A stretch of DNA of 64,000 nt from Bacteroidota bacterium (GCA_023450085.1 JAEXHI010000027.1:1-64000), one strand, 5' to 3'; numbered from the stretch's first letter, positions 1-8,955 are shown. Notes: generated from the sequence alone by a model not told the origin. Translations and numbers: made by a program.

Positions 1-73
1 GCCTTTCGCAAGACTACTTTTGCTAAACAATAAAGACAAAATATCGTTGATCATAAACAAAAACTTTAAAACC

Positions 74-895
74 ATGAGCACACTAAAACTAAAAGACGGA
101 ACAGAGATTTTTTACAAAGACCAAGGACAAGGACCAACTTTAATGTTCCACCATGGCTGGCCTTTATCTTCAGACGACTGGGATGCACAGGTGATCTTCT
201 TTTTACAGAAAGGTTATCGCGTGGTAACTCACGACAGAAGAGGCCATGGACGTTCTAGCCAAGATATTTACGGACATAATATTGAGCAATATGCTTCGGA
301 CGCAGCTGAGCTGGTGGAATTTCTTGACCTGAAAGATGTGGTTCATATTGGCCACTCTACAGGTGGTGGCGAAGTGATTCGTTATGTGAACAAATATGCT
401 AATGGCAGAGCTAAAAAAGCCGTATTAATTAGTGCTGTTCCACCTATTATGGTAGCTAGCGACAGTAATCCAGATGGCGTTCCGATGTCGGTTTTTGATG
501 GCATAAGAGAACAAACGCTGAACAATAGACAGCAGTTTTATATTGATTTGACCATTCCTTTTTACGGATATAACAGAGAAGGTGCCGACGTAAAAGAAGG
601 CATACAAAGAAACTGGTGGAGACAGGGAATGATGGGCGGAATTGTGGCTCATTACGATGGGATTAAAGCATTTTCGGAAACAGATTTTACCGAAGATTTG
701 AAAGCGGTGGATATTCCAGTTTTAGTGCTTCATGGTGAAGATGACCAAATTGTCCCTTATCAAAACGCCGCTTTAAAATCTATCAAGTTATTAAAAAATG
801 GAAAGCTGATCACTTATCCTGGCTTCTCCCATGGAATGCCAACTACCGAAGCGGCAACCATTAACAAAGATCTTTTGGAATTTATACAAGCTTAA
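74..895 (+). CDS. Alpha/beta hydrolase, non-heme chloroperoxidase-like
   Basis: A soluble 273-residue alpha/beta hydrolase. The nucleophile elbow G-H-S-T-G-G puts Ser95 in place, H-G-E-D-D supplies Asp223/224 and G-F-S-H-G supplies His253, which completes a Ser-Asp-His triad. The H-H-G-W-P oxyanion motif near residue 27 and the overall length fit the cofactor-free haloperoxidase/esterase group. The frame is open upstream to an ATG at 20, but homologous sequence begins at MSTLKLKDG, so the start at 74 was chosen. There is no signal peptide, so it should act in the cytoplasm. The natural substrate cannot be read from the sequence; members hydrolyse esters or show perhydrolase activity. It stands alone, followed by a strong terminator. 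The family call is firm, the substrate unknown. Confidence 0.9.
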   Translation: MSTLKLKDGTEIFYKDQGQGPTLMFHHGWPLSSDDWDAQVIFFLQKGYRVVTHDRRGHGRSSQDIYGHNIEQYASDAAELVEFLDLKDVVHIGHSTGGGEVIRYVNKYANGRAKKAVLISAVPPIMVASDSNPDGVPMSVFDGIREQTLNNRQQFYIDLTIPFYGYNREGADVKEGIQRNWWRQGMMGGIVAHYDGIKAFSETDFTEDLKAVDIPVLVLHGEDDQIVPYQNAALKSIKLLKNGKLITYPGFSHGMPTTEAATINKDLLEFIQA

Positions 896-926
896 TTCTT
901 CTACAGATCGTAGAGGTTTCTATTTT

Positions 927-956
927 AAAAGCAGTTCTTTTCAGAACTGCTTTTTT
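927..956 (+). terminator. Rho-independent terminator after the hydrolase
   Basis: Perfect 8-bp stem GCAGTTCT (931-938) / AGAACTGC (943-950) with loop TTTC. An A4 tract lies before it and a T6 tract after it, so the stem can extend to 12 bp. The same stem recurs at 31764-31783. Confidence 0.85.
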
Positions 957-1013
957 GTTTAATGGCCGATAAATAATATGCAACATTTTATGACCAATAT
1001 CGTCTACCCAGTA

Positions 1014-2306
1014 ATGAAACGAATCATCTTGGTCATATGTATGCTGTACATACATACCCTATCGGCGCAGCAAACAGAAGTGGATAGCTACAATATTCCC
1101 TCTTATTTTAAAGAAATTGAAAAGGCGACGAAAAAGAATATCAGGCTATGGGACAAACAGCTTTACGGAAACATACTTCTGGTCGACCCAAAGACGCGAC
1201 AAGTCTATAGTAATGCACCTGATTCTGGAAACGTATTAACACTACAGCATGATATCTATAGTGGCAAACTGCCAGAAAACATCAACATAGCAAATACTGC
1301 CATATCTTGGAGTGGAAAAAGTTGGGCAATGATCATGCTTCCTCTTCCCAACAATAAATATGACAGGATCAATCTATTGGCCCATGAGCTATTTCATACG
1401 TTACAACCTAAACTGGGTTTCCAGCAATTTAATAAAGAGAGCAATCATCTAGATCAAAAAGATGGCAGGATCTATCTCCGATTAGAACTCGAAGCACTAA
1501 AAAGAGCTGTGCTCTCCATATCATACAAAGACCAGCAAAGGCATTTGACTAACGCTATTCTTTTCCGCAAATACCGAAATTCACTTTTCCCTAATTCCGA
1601 GACTTTAGAAAACCAATTAGAACTCAATGAAGGTCTTGCAGAATTCACAGGACTTATTGTTAGCGGAAGAAACAAGAAAAAAACAACAGAACATTTTAGG
1701 GAGGAGATTGACACCTTTTTCAAAAACCTCACCTATGTACGATCCTTTGCCTATTACACCACTCCTGTATATGGTTATCTACTTTACAGGAAAAATAAAC
1801 ATTGGAATAAAAAAATAGCACCAGATGCCAATCTTACCAATTTATTTATCAAACAATTGGACATCACTTTACCACCAGACCTCAAAGAAACCGCTTTAAA
1901 AAGCACTGATGAATATAATGGCCAGCTTATCTTTAAAGAAGAACTCCTCCGAGAAGAAAGGATTAAAGAACAGATTTCCCAATATAAGGCCAAATTCATA
2001 GAACAACCCCATTTTGAAATACACCTTAAAAAAATGAACATTTCCTTTGACCCAAGAAGCATCATTCCCATAGAAGACAAGGGCACCGTATATCCCAACA
2101 TGAGGGTTTCTGACGTATGGGGTATTTTGGAAGTTGAATCAGGAGCATTAATGAGTCCTAATTGGAATAAGGTATCAATTACCAACCCTACCAAGATATT
2201 TCCTAACAAGGTTGAAGGAGATGGTTGGATTTTAACCTTAAAAGAGGGTTATGTAGTGAAAAAAGAGGAAAAAACGGGTAATTACGTAATTAGTAAAACA
2301 GAATAG
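1014..2306 (+). CDS. Secreted HExxH zinc metallopeptidase-like protein
   Basis: A 430-residue exported protein from the ATG at 1014. MKRIILVIC and the following hydrophobic stretch, ending T-L-S-A before QQ, form a signal peptide. An in-frame ATG at 978 would add 12 residues in front of it. H-E-L-F-H (H124, E125, H128) is a gluzincin-type zinc site, and N-E-G-L-A-E-F-T-G (E206, E210) lies about 80 residues downstream, where such enzymes carry the third zinc ligand. A further 200 residues follow without a recognised domain; the C-terminal segment (about 350-430) may be a beta-rich domain. No named family is recognised. Zinc-peptidase function is inferred from the two motifs. It is a single gene, and its 3' flank is the decayed IS remnant. 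Confidence 0.7.
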   Translation: MKRIILVICMLYIHTLSAQQTEVDSYNIPSYFKEIEKATKKNIRLWDKQLYGNILLVDPKTRQVYSNAPDSGNVLTLQHDIYSGKLPENINIANTAISWSGKSWAMIMLPLPNNKYDRINLLAHELFHTLQPKLGFQQFNKESNHLDQKDGRIYLRLELEALKRAVLSISYKDQQRHLTNAILFRKYRNSLFPNSETLENQLELNEGLAEFTGLIVSGRNKKKTTEHFREEIDTFFKNLTYVRSFAYYTTPVYGYLLYRKNKHWNKKIAPDANLTNLFIKQLDITLPPDLKETALKSTDEYNGQLIFKEELLREERIKEQISQYKAKFIEQPHFEIHLKKMNISFDPRSIIPIEDKGTVYPNMRVSDVWGILEVESGALMSPNWNKVSITNPTKIFPNKVEGDGWILTLKEGYVVKKEEKTGNYVISKTE

Positions 2307-2699
2307 GCATCCTTCATCTGGGTAGCACTTCATAGAATTCGAGTCTCTTCTTCTACACCTTTCATCTAGTTTTTTGCTTTACGAATTGCCGTGATTATGG
2401 AAATAAACACATGGCTAAGATCGATAAGCTGGATGAGGAATTCTATAGTAATTTGAAACGCAAGTATAAGATCAGTAAGAATATGCTGAGCAAAGTTTCA
2501 ATCTTCGCAATGTCCTATTGTAAATAATAGTATTTATTATCACAAGCGGACGCTTGCGCTAAGAGAGGAAATTAGCCGTACCTTACGATAATTATCAAGC
2601 TAAAAGGTAGCAATATTATGAACTGAAGCATTACCTGTAGGATTACCACTGCATCTATTATTATATTATATAGACATAAAAAACAGAAGTGTACAACAG
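2307..2699. other. Non-coding, probably decayed sequence
   Basis: No intact gene. A 38-codon open stretch (2411-2527, beginning MAKIDKLDEEFYSNL) has coding-like composition but no recognised family. Short frames broken by stops follow. It leads directly into the IS3-type transposase fragment, so it may be further decayed mobile DNA or an interrupted gene. Confidence 0.4.
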
Positions 2700-2852
2700 G
2701 TCATTGGAAAGGGACTGATATTCCACAAAGACAGTGACTTTCATTATAAAGGAAGTGAGTCCAGTGAATATCTTAGTGGGTGACGAATATTCAAGAACAT
2801 TATAAGAAATGTCAACTACCTAGATAATATCATCGAAGAAAGCCCCTCATAA
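2700..2852 (+). pseudogene. Remnant of an IS3-family DDE transposase (OrfB C-terminal part)
   Basis: One frame, broken by TGA at 2781, still reads G-L-I-F-H-K-D (2712-2732) and later N-Y-L-D-N-I-I-E-E-S (2814-2843). These match the two conserved blocks of IS3-family OrfB: the L-I-F-H-S-D-x-G-x-Q-Y block with the second catalytic Asp, and the G-N-x-x-D-N-x-x-x-E-S block with the catalytic Glu. The Asp codon (2730) and Glu codon (2838) are 36 codons apart, which is exactly the DD(35)E spacing of the family. The element lacks its N-terminal part, its C-terminus and recognisable ends, so it cannot be active. The blocks plus spacing make the assignment good, although single residues have diverged. 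Confidence 0.75.
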
Positions 2853-2886
2853 AACTTAAAATATTATTAAGCTTTCTATAAAAATG

Positions 2887-3681
2887 TTATTTTTTTCTTA
2901 CGAGAAAAAACCCCTTATCATATCCCTGAACTATTCCATCAATTTGTATCTCTTGTTCTCCTACAACATAGGGTTCAAATTCCACCATAATATCATAGCC
3001 AGAGAAATGTTCTAAAAACTTCTTTTCATTAAAAAACCAAGATGGATATTTAGCTTCGTAAATCTCCGGTGGAACAACCTGCAAAGTTAACCGATCCCCT
3101 AGATCACCACTAATAAATGCTGTTCTATCTATCAGAATATAGTCAAATTCGTATTGATTAATCATTTTTAGAAATTCATGAGGGTTCTCAAGGTATTGGA
3201 CAACACCTGAAAGCAATAAAACATGTGGCTTTATATTTTCAATACTATCATCAATAGTATAATGAAATTTTAGTATTTCGTCTTCGAAATATTCTTGTCC
3301 ACAAGTAACATACTTGTTTTGTTCGACAACATTCCAATTTACGCTTATATTAGAAGGAATAAAGTCTCTAACTTGATAATATGTACTGCCAAGAGAACCT
3401 CCAAAATCTATTACATTTAATGAATTGTTTTTATCTATAGCAATGTATAAAAGTGCTGAAATAATTGAGAAAGGATAAAGCTTTTTATCAAACAACACTG
3501 AATCTCTTTCATATATTGCGTCACCATTTTTAATTTTTAGCAGTGATTTTTTTGTCTTCTCAAGTATTAAAGATGCTTCATATCCATCAGATAATGCTAC
3601 TAATTCATTCCAATTATTATAATTTCCAAACCATCCGTATTTAGAAGCTGGCTTACTTCTTTTTTTAAAAATTGACATCAA
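2887..3681 (-). CDS. Putative SAM methyltransferase, TIGR04325 (LIC12133) type
   Basis: A 264-residue soluble protein. I-D-F-G-G-S-L-G-S (residues 91-99) is a motif I for S-adenosylmethionine binding. The following W-N-V-V-E-Q and the L-L-L-S-G-V-V-Q-Y-L-E block fit motifs II-IV of a Rossmann methyltransferase. The N-terminal Y-G-W-F-G-N-Y segment is typical of the TIGR04325 group, which usually sits in O-antigen or capsule clusters and is thought to methylate sugars. Here no glycan gene lies beside it. Translation can start at 3681 or at the adjacent ATG (3678). The gene is AT-rich compared with the genes on either side of the patch and lies 35 bp from an IS3 remnant, which suggests acquisition by transfer. 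The substrate is unknown. Confidence 0.8.
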   Translation of the reverse strand: MMSIFKKRSKPASKYGWFGNYNNWNELVALSDGYEASLILEKTKKSLLKIKNGDAIYERDSVLFDKKLYPFSIISALLYIAIDKNNSLNVIDFGGSLGSTYYQVRDFIPSNISVNWNVVEQNKYVTCGQEYFEDEILKFHYTIDDSIENIKPHVLLLSGVVQYLENPHEFLKMINQYEFDYILIDRTAFISGDLGDRLTLQVVPPEIYEAKYPSWFFNEKKFLEHFSGYDIMVEFEPYVVGEQEIQIDGIVQGYDKGFFLVRKK

Positions 3682-3935
3682 AATATTTTTTCTAAAAATA
3701 TTAAATAATATTTATAAACAGACTTAATATGATATTACAATAAATTTTCAACTTTAAATTCAACTGCCAAAGTATAATATTTGCTATTAGCAAATAGTCA
3801 GCGAAAAGGTTGATTTTAAAATTATATTAGTTGAGCTTAGATTTAAAATACCAAATAAGTATATATCTTGGATTATAAATAATTATTCTAGTAATATTCT
3901 TTAAGAAAAAAATCAAAGACTTAAATTCAACAATT

Positions 3936-5162
3936 ATGAAAAAAGTATTTTTTATACTATTCTATTTAGTAGCCATAGTAAATATAACCAACGCAGCAAA
4001 TTTAAATAAATTTTCGATCGATAGAGTGCATCAATTAGACGATACTGACAACTATATTACTGTAAGTCAAAACTCAGATTACACAAGATTTACCGCTCAA
4101 TATACAATTACTAGAGCCTTAAAAAGTTATGGGCTCGAAAATTTGAACTGGAGAGTTTCTATTGTTGCAATTTGTGAAGGATATTCATCAGATGAAATAC
4201 AACTTTCATCCCCAGTTATTTTGACTCATAATGACTACTTATCTCAACCGTATAATGATTTAGAGATTTCTTGCTCAATATCAAAAAACCTACTTGGTTA
4301 CGATTACGCTGAAATTCGTTTAAAATATGAACCGCTACTTTTTGACGATAATTCTGGAAATTTAATTAGTACCGATAGAGAAGTAAAATATTCCACAAAA
4401 TTTTATGTCATAACTCATAAAGAGCTTCCTAATCCCTTCATAAAGGCAGATTTGAAATTATTTTCCACTTACTATTCAAGGCTTAGAAAAGCTAGTTTCG
4501 TTACAGGGGGGGAATGGACCTTTAGCGAAGATTGGGCTAATGTTAAAGGAATCACTTCTCTTGATGGCTTTTTATATATTGTTCAAGCTGGTAATTTACA
4601 TAGAGTAAGTCCGGAAACTGGCGAGTATACCATCTTGGGTCTTATGGGCGACTGGAATGGAACCGAGGCCATAACCAAGTCTTCAAACGGCTATATTTAC
4701 ATAGTCCAAAATGCCAGAATACATAAGGTAAATCCAACAACAGGCTCATATGTTGTCTTAGGAAGCCCCGAGTGGAGCGGAACTCAAGCAATAACGGCAT
4801 ATCAAGGGAACTTATACATTGTACAAAATTCACACCTACATAAAGTAAACGAAAATACAGGTGCATACACAATAATAAGTGGTCCAGATTGGGCTGGGAC
4901 AAAAGCAATTGCAAGCTCAGAGGATGGTTTCATTTATATTGTTCAAAACTCTTACCTACACAAGGTTAACACCACCGATGGCTCTTATACCATTCTAGGT
5001 GGACAAACATGGTCAGATATTCATTCAAAAGGATTAACTTTTTACAATAATTCTCTATATGCAATTAAAGACGGCGCACTATTAAAAGTTGATAAAATAA
5101 CTGGGAGCTCAACATTATTAAAAAATGCATATGGTGGATGCGAGCATTTAACATCATTGTAA
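3936..5162 (+). CDS. Secreted beta-propeller-like repeat protein (paralogue 1)
   Basis: A 408-residue protein with signal peptide MKKVFFILFYLVAIV...TNA. Residues about 22-160 form a beta-rich domain. From about residue 190 to the end there are repeats of roughly 45 residues with the consensus W-x-G-T-x-A-I ... G-(Y/F)-(I/L)-Y-I-V-Q-N ... L-H-K-V-N-x-x-T-G-x-Y-x-I-L-G. Such units resemble blades of a beta-propeller. A second copy with the same architecture lies at 6024. No catalytic motif and no C-terminal sorting domain is visible. Secretion to the periplasm or cell surface is predicted; ligand and role are unknown. AT-rich composition matches its paralogue and the methyltransferase gene. The gene model is firm, the function unassigned. 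Confidence 0.8.
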   Translation: MKKVFFILFYLVAIVNITNAANLNKFSIDRVHQLDDTDNYITVSQNSDYTRFTAQYTITRALKSYGLENLNWRVSIVAICEGYSSDEIQLSSPVILTHNDYLSQPYNDLEISCSISKNLLGYDYAEIRLKYEPLLFDDNSGNLISTDREVKYSTKFYVITHKELPNPFIKADLKLFSTYYSRLRKASFVTGGEWTFSEDWANVKGITSLDGFLYIVQAGNLHRVSPETGEYTILGLMGDWNGTEAITKSSNGYIYIVQNARIHKVNPTTGSYVVLGSPEWSGTQAITAYQGNLYIVQNSHLHKVNENTGAYTIISGPDWAGTKAIASSEDGFIYIVQNSYLHKVNTTDGSYTILGGQTWSDIHSKGLTFYNNSLYAIKDGALLKVDKITGSSTLLKNAYGGCEHLTSL

Positions 5163-5717
5163 TTTTGCTAATCTTCACATATAAAGTATCGATAAAATTG
5201 AGTAACCTTATGTATATACCACTTAAAACACATCACAGAATACTGATAATTAGCTAGATAAATGATAAAACTTCCTAAAAGAAAAACAATTCCGGAAAAC
5301 CACTTTAAAAATTGGCCAGAAATCGATACTCTAAAAAAAACATTCTACTAACAATTATTTGAGATAAAATGGCTAAAATAAATTTGATACTATCGATTTA
5401 AATACGATTTTTATGTAAATTTTCTTACAATGCTTAAAAATAACGCTCAAATTCTTTTCTCCAATCCTTGTGAACTAGGTACACTTATATTTCCGTTTAG
5501 GATTTTATTGTCGAAAACAAACTACAATTAGTATTATTAAATATTCTCGAAATAGTTTTAGCTAATTCATAAAAAGAAAACATATATAAAATTACTTTCA
5601 AGTGTTTTCACTTTAAAATGAACTTCCTAAAATCTATCTTATTCAGTTAAAAACATTTCAAATAGAGGAACCGAAAATCTAGAAAAGAGTAGGATATACA
5701 CATTAATAAAAATAAAC
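5163..5717. other. AT-rich intergenic region, 555 bp
   Basis: No gene, repeat array or clear terminator was found. The sequence is strongly AT-rich with stops in all frames. It presumably contains the promoter of the lipoprotein gene at 5718, but no confident -7 box was identified. Confidence 0.5.
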
Positions 5718-6020
5718 ATGACTATCTATTTAAGGAAAATTCATTGGATTACATTTGTAGTTTTATTTTCATTTTTCATTGCTTGCAAAAAACAAGAAAT
5801 TGCTTCATCTAAGGTAGAAGTTAAATCCAAAACCCAGCCCAACTTAGAAAAATTGACTAGTTATTTATCTGTTTCTTTTGATATCAGTCGTGAAAAACTT
5901 AAATACAATGAAGAAACAGAGGAATTTTATGTACCGAACACTGTATTTAAATTGTCTTTGAACACGGTCCAAACCGCATATGATTCTGCGAATGAGTACA
6001 AACTAAATCATGAAAAATAA
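5718..6020 (+). CDS. Small lipoprotein, possibly a truncated N-terminal domain
   Basis: A 100-residue protein. The hydrophobic segment 9-22 ends in F-F-I-A-C-K-K, a lipobox-like site with the lipidated Cys at 23, so export and lipid anchoring are predicted. The mature part is only about 77 residues and highly charged. It ends T-A-Y-D-S-A-N-E-Y-K-L-N-H-E-K, a segment resembling the propeptide-like region before the catalytic domain of some Bacteroidota zinc-protease lipoproteins (from memory, unverified). If so, this is the surviving N-terminal piece. Its stop lies 3 bp before the ATG of the second repeat protein, so the two genes are very likely co-transcribed. Function unknown. Confidence 0.6.
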   Translation: MTIYLRKIHWITFVVLFSFFIACKKQEIASSKVEVKSKTQPNLEKLTSYLSVSFDISREKLKYNEETEEFYVPNTVFKLSLNTVQTAYDSANEYKLNHEK

Positions 6021-6023
6021 GTT

Positions 6024-7247
6024 ATGAAAAGACATTATATTTTACTTGTTTGGTTTATTTTATTTTCACTAAACCTAAATGCAGCTTCTTTAAATAGTTT
6101 TACTATTCAAGGTCAATACTTAGTTGGTTCGAATCTAAAAGTTTCTATGTCAAATCCTACTGAATTCAAAGTAGATTATAGCATAACTAGATATTTAAAA
6201 GACTACGGGTACGAGAATATAAATTGGATAGTAACTGTTGTTTACCAAAAAAATGGTGAGGCTGAAATTGAATTAACAACACCTTTAACACTTACTGAAA
6301 GCACTCTAGTAAACCCGATAAATTACAGAACAGCTACGGCGACTATTCCGGCAGGTAAAGTTGGAGGAAGAGTTAGTTTAAAGTTTCAATCACTGATGTA
6401 TAATGCAAGCGGAACCCCTGTAAACAATTTAAGAATTACCGAGTACTCATCCACATCTTACATAACGGCTACAGGAAGTGTAGTCCCTGAAGTTCCAGTA
6501 ATTCCTCCTGCCCCCTTTAATTCAATAAATGCTCACTTATTTACTACTTATCCAACTGACGGAATTCGCAGAATAGATTATATATCGGGAGGATTTCACA
6601 ACGTAGAAAGCAACTGGGCAAATACTCAAGGAATGGCACACCTAAATGGATATATTTATATTGTTCAATCAGGAAATTTACATAAGGTTAACCCTATAAG
6701 TGGATCATATAATTTAATTGGCGAGTCTGGAATTTGGAATGGTACCGAAGCCGTCGCATCATCATCTAATGGTTATATTTACATTGTTCAAAACTCCACA
6801 CTTCATAAAGTAGACCCCAATACCGGCAACTATTCTATATTAGGCATACCTGACTGGGCAGGAACAGAGGGCATGGTAGCATACAATGGTTATCTTTATA
6901 TAGTTCAAAATTCCACTTTACACAAGGTGGATGAAAATACGGGAACTTATTCTATACTAGGGATTCCAGATTGGAGCGGGACTGAGGCAATTGCCAGTTC
7001 TGGTGATGGATTCATCTATTTAGTACAAAATGGATATTTGCATAAAGTGAGTACAACTGACGGGTCATATGTAATTTTAGGTGATAGGGAGTGGTTAAAC
7101 ACGTATAAAATGGGCATGGCTTACTATAACGGTTTTCTATATATCCTTCAAAATGATAGACTCCATAAAGTAAATAAAGAAGACGGATCTTATACAATAT
7201 TAGGAAATCCAAGCTTTAGTCAAAACAAATTTCTAACTGCTTATTAA
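6024..7247 (+). CDS. Secreted beta-propeller-like repeat protein (paralogue 2)
   Basis: A 407-residue paralogue of the 3936 product, with the same order of parts: signal peptide (MKRHYILLVWFILFSLNLNA), a beta domain of about 140 residues with the shared I-T-R-x-L-K-x-Y-G-x-E-N-(I/L)-N-W block, a short Pro-rich linker (P-E-V-P-V-I-P-P-A-P), then five repeats of about 45 residues. The repeats are more regular than in paralogue 1 (Y-I-V-Q-N-S-T-L-H-K-V-D occurs twice almost unchanged). It directly follows the lipoprotein gene and ends at a strong hairpin. No enzyme motif is seen. A role in surface binding or recognition is possible but not shown. Confidence 0.8.
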   Translation: MKRHYILLVWFILFSLNLNAASLNSFTIQGQYLVGSNLKVSMSNPTEFKVDYSITRYLKDYGYENINWIVTVVYQKNGEAEIELTTPLTLTESTLVNPINYRTATATIPAGKVGGRVSLKFQSLMYNASGTPVNNLRITEYSSTSYITATGSVVPEVPVIPPAPFNSINAHLFTTYPTDGIRRIDYISGGFHNVESNWANTQGMAHLNGYIYIVQSGNLHKVNPISGSYNLIGESGIWNGTEAVASSSNGYIYIVQNSTLHKVDPNTGNYSILGIPDWAGTEGMVAYNGYLYIVQNSTLHKVDENTGTYSILGIPDWSGTEAIASSGDGFIYLVQNGYLHKVSTTDGSYVILGDREWLNTYKMGMAYYNGFLYILQNDRLHKVNKEDGSYTILGNPSFSQNKFLTAY

Positions 7248-7257
7248 AAATTTTTTA

Positions 7258-7299
7258 AATTTAGACTAGATTAGTCTTGCAACTAATCTAGTCTAAATT
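7258..7299 (+). terminator. Long perfect hairpin after the repeat-protein genes
   Basis: Two 18-bp arms, 7258-7275 and 7282-7299, are exact reverse complements around the 6-nt loop CTTGCA. The stem is AT-rich and begins 11 bp after the stop codon. No long T-run follows, so termination is likely but not certain. Confidence 0.75.
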
Positions 7300-7421
7300 A
7301 TTTAAGTTATTCTTCATAAAAAACCAATAATCAACCTCTCAATAGAATAATTAATGCTACATATACTTTGATAAACAAATTTAAAGATTAACCTGAAAAA
7401 AATACTCTTTTCACACTAATC

Positions 7422-8399
7422 CTAAACCTCATTAGATAACCTCGCAAACTTATTCCGATACTCAATTGGGGTAAGTCCAGTAAGTTTTTTAAAGATATCC
7501 CTAAATGATTTGGTATCGGTATAGCCTACATCAAACATAATTTCGGTAATGTTCTTTCTCGAGGCTTCGAAGAAGGTTTTGGCCGCTTCAATTCTTACTC
7601 GTTGGATATATTCTAAGGGGGTATTGTTAGTGGCATCTTTAAACCTTCTTTCAAAAGTTCTACGGCCAGAATTGATCAGTTTGGCTAAAATTTCTATGGA
7701 TATTTTATCACTATAGTTTTTTTCGATGTAATCCTGTACCCTTTTAATATCCCCATCGCCGTGATTTCGCTGACCTTTGAATATGGCAAATTGCGATTGG
7801 CTATCCCTACCAATATCCAGCGCAAAGTATTTGGATACCATTACCGCTACTTCCCTATCCGCAAATTTTTCGACCAAGTACAAAATCAAATTCCACAAGC
7901 TACTGGCACCGCCACTGCTATAAATATTATCGTGCTCGGTGATGATGGCCCCATCTTCTACCCCTATACTTGGATACCTTTCTCTAAACTCATTGATGTA
8001 GGCCCAGTGGGTAGAACATTTTTTACCATTAAGCAAACCTGTTTCAGCCAAAAGAAAAGCACCAATGCACAAACTGGCCAAACTTGCCCCCTGATCATGC
8101 AACTTTTTAAAATAAGGGATGGCTTCGGCATTGGCTTTAATGCCTTTGGCCGTATCTCCAAAAGTGGGCGGTATGATCAGTAAATCTGTTTCGGCCACAT
8201 CTTTGAGCAGCCGATTGGTTTTGATCATGTATTCGCCATTGTTGGCAGGTACATATTCATTTAGCCCCACATATTCTACATTGAAAATAGGTTTCTTGCC
8301 AAATGCGGTCAAAAACTCATTGGCGGTATGAAAGGTTCTAAACGGAGGTGTTACCGCTTCAATTACCCCATATTCAGGCACAAAAACAGAAATCTGCAT
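7422..8399 (-). CDS. GlxA-type regulator: DJ-1/PfpI domain plus AraC helix-turn-helix
   Basis: A 325-residue transcription factor. Residues 1-190 are a DJ-1/PfpI-like domain with the nucleophile-elbow cysteine in S-L-C-I-G-A-F (Cys111). Residues about 220-320 hold two AraC-type helix-turn-helices, ending F-R-D-I-F-K-K-L-T-G-L-T-P-I-E-Y-R. In this family the first domain senses a small molecule and the second binds DNA. It is transcribed divergently from the SRPBCC/DoxX operon starting at 8533 and shares a 133-bp control region with it, so that operon is the likely target. The ligand is unknown. Confidence 0.9.
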   Translation of the reverse strand: MQISVFVPEYGVIEAVTPPFRTFHTANEFLTAFGKKPIFNVEYVGLNEYVPANNGEYMIKTNRLLKDVAETDLLIIPPTFGDTAKGIKANAEAIPYFKKLHDQGASLASLCIGAFLLAETGLLNGKKCSTHWAYINEFRERYPSIGVEDGAIITEHDNIYSSGGASSLWNLILYLVEKFADREVAVMVSKYFALDIGRDSQSQFAIFKGQRNHGDGDIKRVQDYIEKNYSDKISIEILAKLINSGRRTFERRFKDATNNTPLEYIQRVRIEAAKTFFEASRKNITEIMFDVGYTDTKSFRDIFKKLTGLTPIEYRNKFARLSNEV

Positions 8400-8436
8400 A
8401 TCAGTATTGCTTATTGAGCTACAAGGTAAAAATTAT

Positions 8437-8505
8437 TTTGTCACAATTGACCCCTTATTTGTCGTTTTCGCCACAGCTATATTTTTTACTTCCGTCCTAT
8501 CTTTG
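8437..8505 (+). promoter_or_regulatory. Candidate promoter and direct-repeat operator of the SRPBCC operon
   Basis: TATCTTTG at 8498-8505 fits the Bacteroidota -7 box TAnnTTTG and lies 27 bp before the start codon. Upstream, TTTGTC occurs at 8437 and 8458, exactly 21 bp apart (two helical turns), as expected for an AraC-type dimer site. No convincing -33 box is seen. The elements are visible; their function is inferred. Confidence 0.45.
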
Positions 8506-8532
8506 AAATATCAAATCAATCTAAAAAAGAGA

Positions 8533-8955
8533 ATGACACAATTATCAAAAATTACGGTAGAAGCAACAGTGAATGCTCCCGTAGCAAAAGTATGGGAAGC
8601 CTGGAATACGCCAAGCGATATTATGCAATGGAACACTGCTGATCCAGCTACCTGGCATACCCCAAGCAGCGAAAACGATTTAAGAGTTGGCGGCAAGTTT
8701 AAAAACAGAATGGAAGCTAAAGATGGCAGCTTCGGTTTCGACTTTGAGGGTACTTACGACAGCGTGATCCCACACCAAGAAATTACTTACACCATGGGCG
8801 ATGGCAGACAAGCGACCACCTTGTTTACAGAAAAAGATGGCAAGACTCATTTAGCTACCACTTTTGATCCTGAAACTCAAAATGATCCTGAATTTCAAAA
8901 AGCAGGATGGCAAGCGATTTTAAACAATTTCATTAAATACGTTGAAGCGAAATAG
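8533..8955 (+). CDS. SRPBCC / AHSA1-family protein
   Basis: A 140-residue START-fold protein of the AHSA1/polyketide-cyclase-like group. It begins I-T-V-E-A-T-V-N-A-P-V-A-K-V-W-E-A-W and has the typical G-G-K-F sheet and the C-terminal G-W-Q-A-I-L-N-N-F helix. The frame is open further upstream to a TTG at 8407, but that would read through the promoter region and add a non-homologous hydrophobic stretch, so the ATG at 8533 was chosen. Such proteins form a hydrophobic ligand cavity; ligand and reaction are unknown. It is the first gene of an operon of four (next gene 3 bp downstream). Confidence 0.88.
   Translation: MTQLSKITVEATVNAPVAKVWEAWNTPSDIMQWNTADPATWHTPSSENDLRVGGKFKNRMEAKDGSFGFDFEGTYDSVIPHQEITYTMGDGRQATTLFTEKDGKTHLATTFDPETQNDPEFQKAGWQAILNNFIKYVEAK

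Noticed and set aside
2411..2527. A 38-codon open frame as a real small gene
   Set aside because: No recognised family, no promoter, and it lies in decayed sequence beside the IS3 fragment.
4642..4914. Long open frames antisense to the repeat proteins
   Set aside because: They mirror the repeated codons of the sense genes, lack family features and lie wholly inside well-supported genes. The same applies to the other antisense frames inside SusC, PPK1 and purL.
8407..8532. An N-terminal membrane extension on the first SRPBCC protein
   Set aside because: It would need a TTG start and would translate the -7 box and direct repeats; the family starts at the ATG at 8533.
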